This document shows positions 61,501 to 64,000 of a DNA stretch of 64,000 nt, piece after piece. The notes beneath the pieces are model-generated. The model did not search any database. It was not told the origin of the DNA and saw only the letters and a list, made by a program, of their open reading frames with translations. Source of the stretch: Rhizobium sp. TH135 (GTDB taxonomy: Bacteria > Pseudomonadota > Alphaproteobacteria > Rhizobiales > Rhizobiaceae); assembly GCF_002855515.1 (NCBI RefSeq), contig NZ_PKRP01000001.1:496001-560000 (forward strand), given 5' to 3'. Position 1 is the stretch's first letter, and the number at the start of each line of letters is the position of its first letter. The position numbers were made by a program, and so were the translations under genes.

Positions 61501-61516
61501 TTAAGGATAGATTAAC
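61501..61516. promoter_or_regulatory. CtrA-like box upstream of the FeeM/AHL-synthase-like gene
   Basis: TTAA-N7-TTAAC (TTAA at 61501, TTAAC at 61512) is an exact fit to the CtrA consensus. Further TTAA half-sites follow at 61527 and 61533. CtrA is the cell-cycle master regulator of these bacteria and a CpdR/ClpXP target; cpdR is in this window. The 61446-61624 gap shows no other gene. Confidence 0.65.
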
Positions 61517-61624
61517 ACTCCATAAGTTAAGGTTAACAGTATCGTTTGAGACCGTTGGGCCCAAAACGGGCTGCTCAATAGAGCTTTGGGATACGGGCAT
61601 CAGCTCGAAATTTACGCCGCAGCG

Positions 61625-63934
61625 TCAGGCAACGCCGATCCGTTCAGCCAGTCCGGTCGCCGCCGCTTCTTCCGCGAGCGCTTCGATCGCATGCGCGGCG
61701 ATCGGCATAGAGAAGACATAGCCCTGGATGAGGTCTGCGCAGTTGTGCTTCTTGATGAGTGACAGCTGCTCCCGCGTTTCCACGCCCTCGACGACGATGC
61801 CAATGTCCAGACCGCGTGTGAGGCTGACGATACCCCGAAGCAGCTTGAGGCGACGGGGATCCTCGCCAATATTGCGCACGAAGGAGCGGTCGATCTTCAC
61901 AATATCGACCGGCAGCGTATCGAGGTAGCTCAGGCTGGAAAAGCCGGTGCCGAAGTCATCGATCGAGATGGTAATGCCGAGGGCTCTGAGGCGGTCGAGC
62001 ACGGCACGCGCGGCAGAAAGCTCCTCGATCAGGCTGCTTTCCGTCACTTCAAGGTGCAGACGTTTGGCCGAAAGTCCGGTCTCATTGAGGATCTCTGCGA
62101 CCGTTGCCGCAAGGTCCCCGTGACGGAGGTCGTGAACGGAGAGATTGACGGAGACGCCGATCGGCTCCGGCCAGGCCCGGCAATCGGCACAGGCCTTGCG
62201 CAAGACCTGATGCGTGATGTCAGTAACGATCCCCATCTCTTCGGCAATCTGGATGAAGATATTGGGCGCAATCGGCCCCTTCTCCGGATGATGCCACCGC
62301 GCAAGCGCCTCGCAACAGGCGAGCACCCGGCCATCGGGTGTGAACATGGGCTGATAGACGACGGTGATGCCGTGATCGTCCACAGTTGCCCTGAGGTCTG
62401 CCTTCAGCCGCTGGCGCTCCAGATAGCGGGCATCCATTTCCTTGGCAAAGAGCGTGAACTGTCCACGGCTGCGCGCCTTCGATTCAAACAGCGCAATGTC
62501 AAGCTTGACGGGCCACTCGTCCATCTTGACGTCTGCGCTCTCAAGCAGCACCGCGCCGGCGGAGAAACTGACGGTGATGACGGCACCGTCAACCTCGAAG
62601 TTGCTGCAGGCGGCCGCGTGCAGGCTGCGCATCTCCTCATCCAGATCCTCCCGCCCCTCGACATTGGGGAAGAAGCAGATGAAGTGATCCCCGACCTGGC
62701 GGCCGACGACGGCCTTGCCGACCGCAAGCTCGGTCAGCCGGGCAGCGATCGCGACAAGCAGTTTGTCGCCGGTCAGGTGACCCTTGAGGTCGTTGACATG
62801 CTTGAAGTCGGTCACATCGAGGATCATCAGACCGACCACGGGCCCGAACTCCCCCGGACGCTCCAGGCGCTCGCGCACCAGCTCGGTAAAATAGCCGCGC
62901 TGCGGAAGCCCCGTCAGACTGTCGTACCGCGCCATGTGAAGGATCTTGCGGTCGGCGCGCACACGTGCGGTCACATCTTCGAAGATCAGAACCACGCCGC
63001 CTTCATCCCGCCGCTTGGCGGAGAATTCCAGCACCAGATCCTCGGAGAAATGCATGACGGCGCGATTGGAAAGACCCTGCGTCAGCTGCGAGAGTTGCTT
63101 CTGCAAGAGACTGGGCATCGATCCGTCGATGAAGGTGTGGCGCACGCCATAGCGCAGCACCACGTCCAGATCGCAGCCCGTCAGGCGCCGTCTGTCGCCG
63201 AGGCTCAAGAGTTCGCAGGCCTTGCGATTGACCACCTCGATCCGGTTGTTCGGATCGAGCATCAGGAGACCATGGGTCATGTTGCTGAGCGCGGTATCGA
63301 AGCGGTCGGCAATCTTGGCCATCTCGCGCGAGGCGATGACGTTTTCGTAGAGGAAGTCGCGCACACCATTGGCCATCGCGCGGGTCGTCAGCCAGAATGG
63401 GATCAGCATCAGCGACAGCAGCGACTTGAAGATGTCCTGCGCCAGAAGGCTGCCGATCACCATGGGCGCGCAACAGGCGAGTGTCTGCAAATCCACCGCC
63501 AGACGCGAGCCATAGTTACGGCCGACGATCGAAACCATCGTGGCCATGGCGACCGAAATGCAGGCGAGTTCGGCAAACGTGTCCTGGAAGGCCAGCATCG
63601 CATAGCCGCTGCCAATGCCCAGAATGGCCGTGGTCAATGCGCCGCCGAGAACATAACGCCGTTCCCAGGCTGCAATCTGCTCGCGCGTGAGCTTCGCCTT
63701 GTCCTCGCGATCGAACAGGAAGAAGGAGTGAAGCCGGAACGAGAAGACCAGCACGAAGCAGGCGCAGAGCAGAAGGTAGAAGGAGGCACCCGTCTGCACA
63801 TAGACGGTGACGAAGGTCAGGATGTGGACAACCATGCCGGTGAACAGCGTGAAGCGGTTGTCAAAGAGAGAGCTCACGAACGACAGATATACATCCGTGG
63901 GCACATTGTGGTCATGCCCCTTGTCGGCCCTCAT
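61625..63934 (-). CDS. Membrane GGDEF-EAL protein, probable c-di-GMP phosphodiesterase
   Basis: A 769-residue protein: an N-terminal region of several membrane helices (to about residue 190), a PAS-like segment (LSNMTHGLLMLDPNNRIEVVN), a GGDEF domain with the degenerate motif VGDHF, and a C-terminal EAL domain. The EAL domain keeps its motifs: CEALARW, VSVNLSVHD, EVTESS, IDDFGTGFSSL, DIVKIDRSF and GVET. So c-di-GMP hydrolysis is the expected activity, and the GGDEF part may only bind GTP or inhibit. The ATG at 63934 has GGGAGGGCAAACT upstream; a TTG 15 codons earlier is weaker. It is transcribed toward the acyltransferase gene, 197 bp upstream of that gene's start. Confidence 0.93.
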   Translation of the reverse strand: MRADKGHDHNVPTDVYLSFVSSLFDNRFTLFTGMVVHILTFVTVYVQTGASFYLLLCACFVLVFSFRLHSFFLFDREDKAKLTREQIAAWERRYVLGGALTTAILGIGSGYAMLAFQDTFAELACISVAMATMVSIVGRNYGSRLAVDLQTLACCAPMVIGSLLAQDIFKSLLSLMLIPFWLTTRAMANGVRDFLYENVIASREMAKIADRFDTALSNMTHGLLMLDPNNRIEVVNRKACELLSLGDRRRLTGCDLDVVLRYGVRHTFIDGSMPSLLQKQLSQLTQGLSNRAVMHFSEDLVLEFSAKRRDEGGVVLIFEDVTARVRADRKILHMARYDSLTGLPQRGYFTELVRERLERPGEFGPVVGLMILDVTDFKHVNDLKGHLTGDKLLVAIAARLTELAVGKAVVGRQVGDHFICFFPNVEGREDLDEEMRSLHAAACSNFEVDGAVITVSFSAGAVLLESADVKMDEWPVKLDIALFESKARSRGQFTLFAKEMDARYLERQRLKADLRATVDDHGITVVYQPMFTPDGRVLACCEALARWHHPEKGPIAPNIFIQIAEEMGIVTDITHQVLRKACADCRAWPEPIGVSVNLSVHDLRHGDLAATVAEILNETGLSAKRLHLEVTESSLIEELSAARAVLDRLRALGITISIDDFGTGFSSLSYLDTLPVDIVKIDRSFVRNIGEDPRRLKLLRGIVSLTRGLDIGIVVEGVETREQLSLIKKHNCADLIQGYVFSMPIAAHAIEALAEEAAATGLAERIGVA

Positions 63935-64000
63935 AGTTTGCCCTCCCGGCGAGGTTGGACTCGAAACCTCAGATGTCAAATGATGTCTCTTCCAATCCTT

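Overview
The window is a stretch of alphaproteobacterial chromosome, almost certainly from a Rhizobiaceae member (Rhizobium/Agrobacterium/Sinorhizobium relatives). I base this on high G+C coding sequence, a glgP-glgB-glgC-glgA-pgm operon, a soxBDAG sarcosine oxidase operon, CpdR, an aa3-type oxidase subunit IV, an S21 protein of the rhizobial type, a CtrA-like box, and a small RNA matching the alpha-r8/MmgR layout. Both ends of the window are arbitrary cuts: an MCP gene is truncated at the left, and a GGDEF-EAL gene ends just inside the right edge. I see no prophage, insertion sequence, CRISPR array or replication origin.

Left third (1-16.8 kb): the end of a chemoreceptor gene with a strong terminator; an SPFH/NfeD membrane pair; a ParD/ParE-type toxin-antitoxin pair; and an envelope block with arabinose-5-phosphate isomerase (Kdo pathway), a beta-barrel outer-membrane protein, UTP-glucose-1-phosphate uridylyltransferase, an MltB-type lytic transglycosylase and a DUF459 SGNH hydrolase. 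Glutamate synthase (gltB, gltD) follows on the minus strand.

Middle (16.8-36.3 kb): a threonine-aldolase-like lyase; then a four-gene operon (DUF2282 precursor, DUF692/MNIO enzyme, DUF2063 partner, DoxX membrane protein) matching the copper-buffering 'bufferin' RiPP systems. Next come a small heat-shock gene with a ROSE-like RNA thermometer, a probable new small RNA, a lysophospholipase-like hydrolase, hisN, the MmgR-like sRNA, an N-formylglutamate amidohydrolase homologue, cpdR, tRNA-Val(GAC), a YkgJ protein, an FAH-family hydrolase and a ManC-type enzyme. A three-gene transglutaminase/ATP-grasp/alpha-E operon of unknown product and an orphan TadG-like vWA protein end this section.

Right third (36.5-64 kb): the glycogen operon ends at a terminator after pgm. 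An arsenic resistance cluster (arsR, LMW-phosphatase-type arsC, aquaporin, glutaredoxin-type arsC, arsH) sits between that terminator and glgX. After glgX come a MaoC-type dehydratase, a DUF2332 protein, a phytase-like esterase, soxBDAG, rpsU, a TPR lipoprotein, the oxidase subunit IV, an acyl-amino-acid/AHL-synthase-like acyltransferase behind a CtrA-like box, and a GGDEF-EAL phosphodiesterase with a degenerate GGDEF motif.

The most interesting items are the bufferin operon, including a hairpin between precursor and enzyme genes; two intergenic small RNAs carrying CCUCC-type anti-Shine-Dalgarno motifs; the heat-shock RNA thermometer; the ars cluster lying between glg genes, with an apparently leaderless arsR; and the uncharacterised amidoligase/transglutaminase operon.
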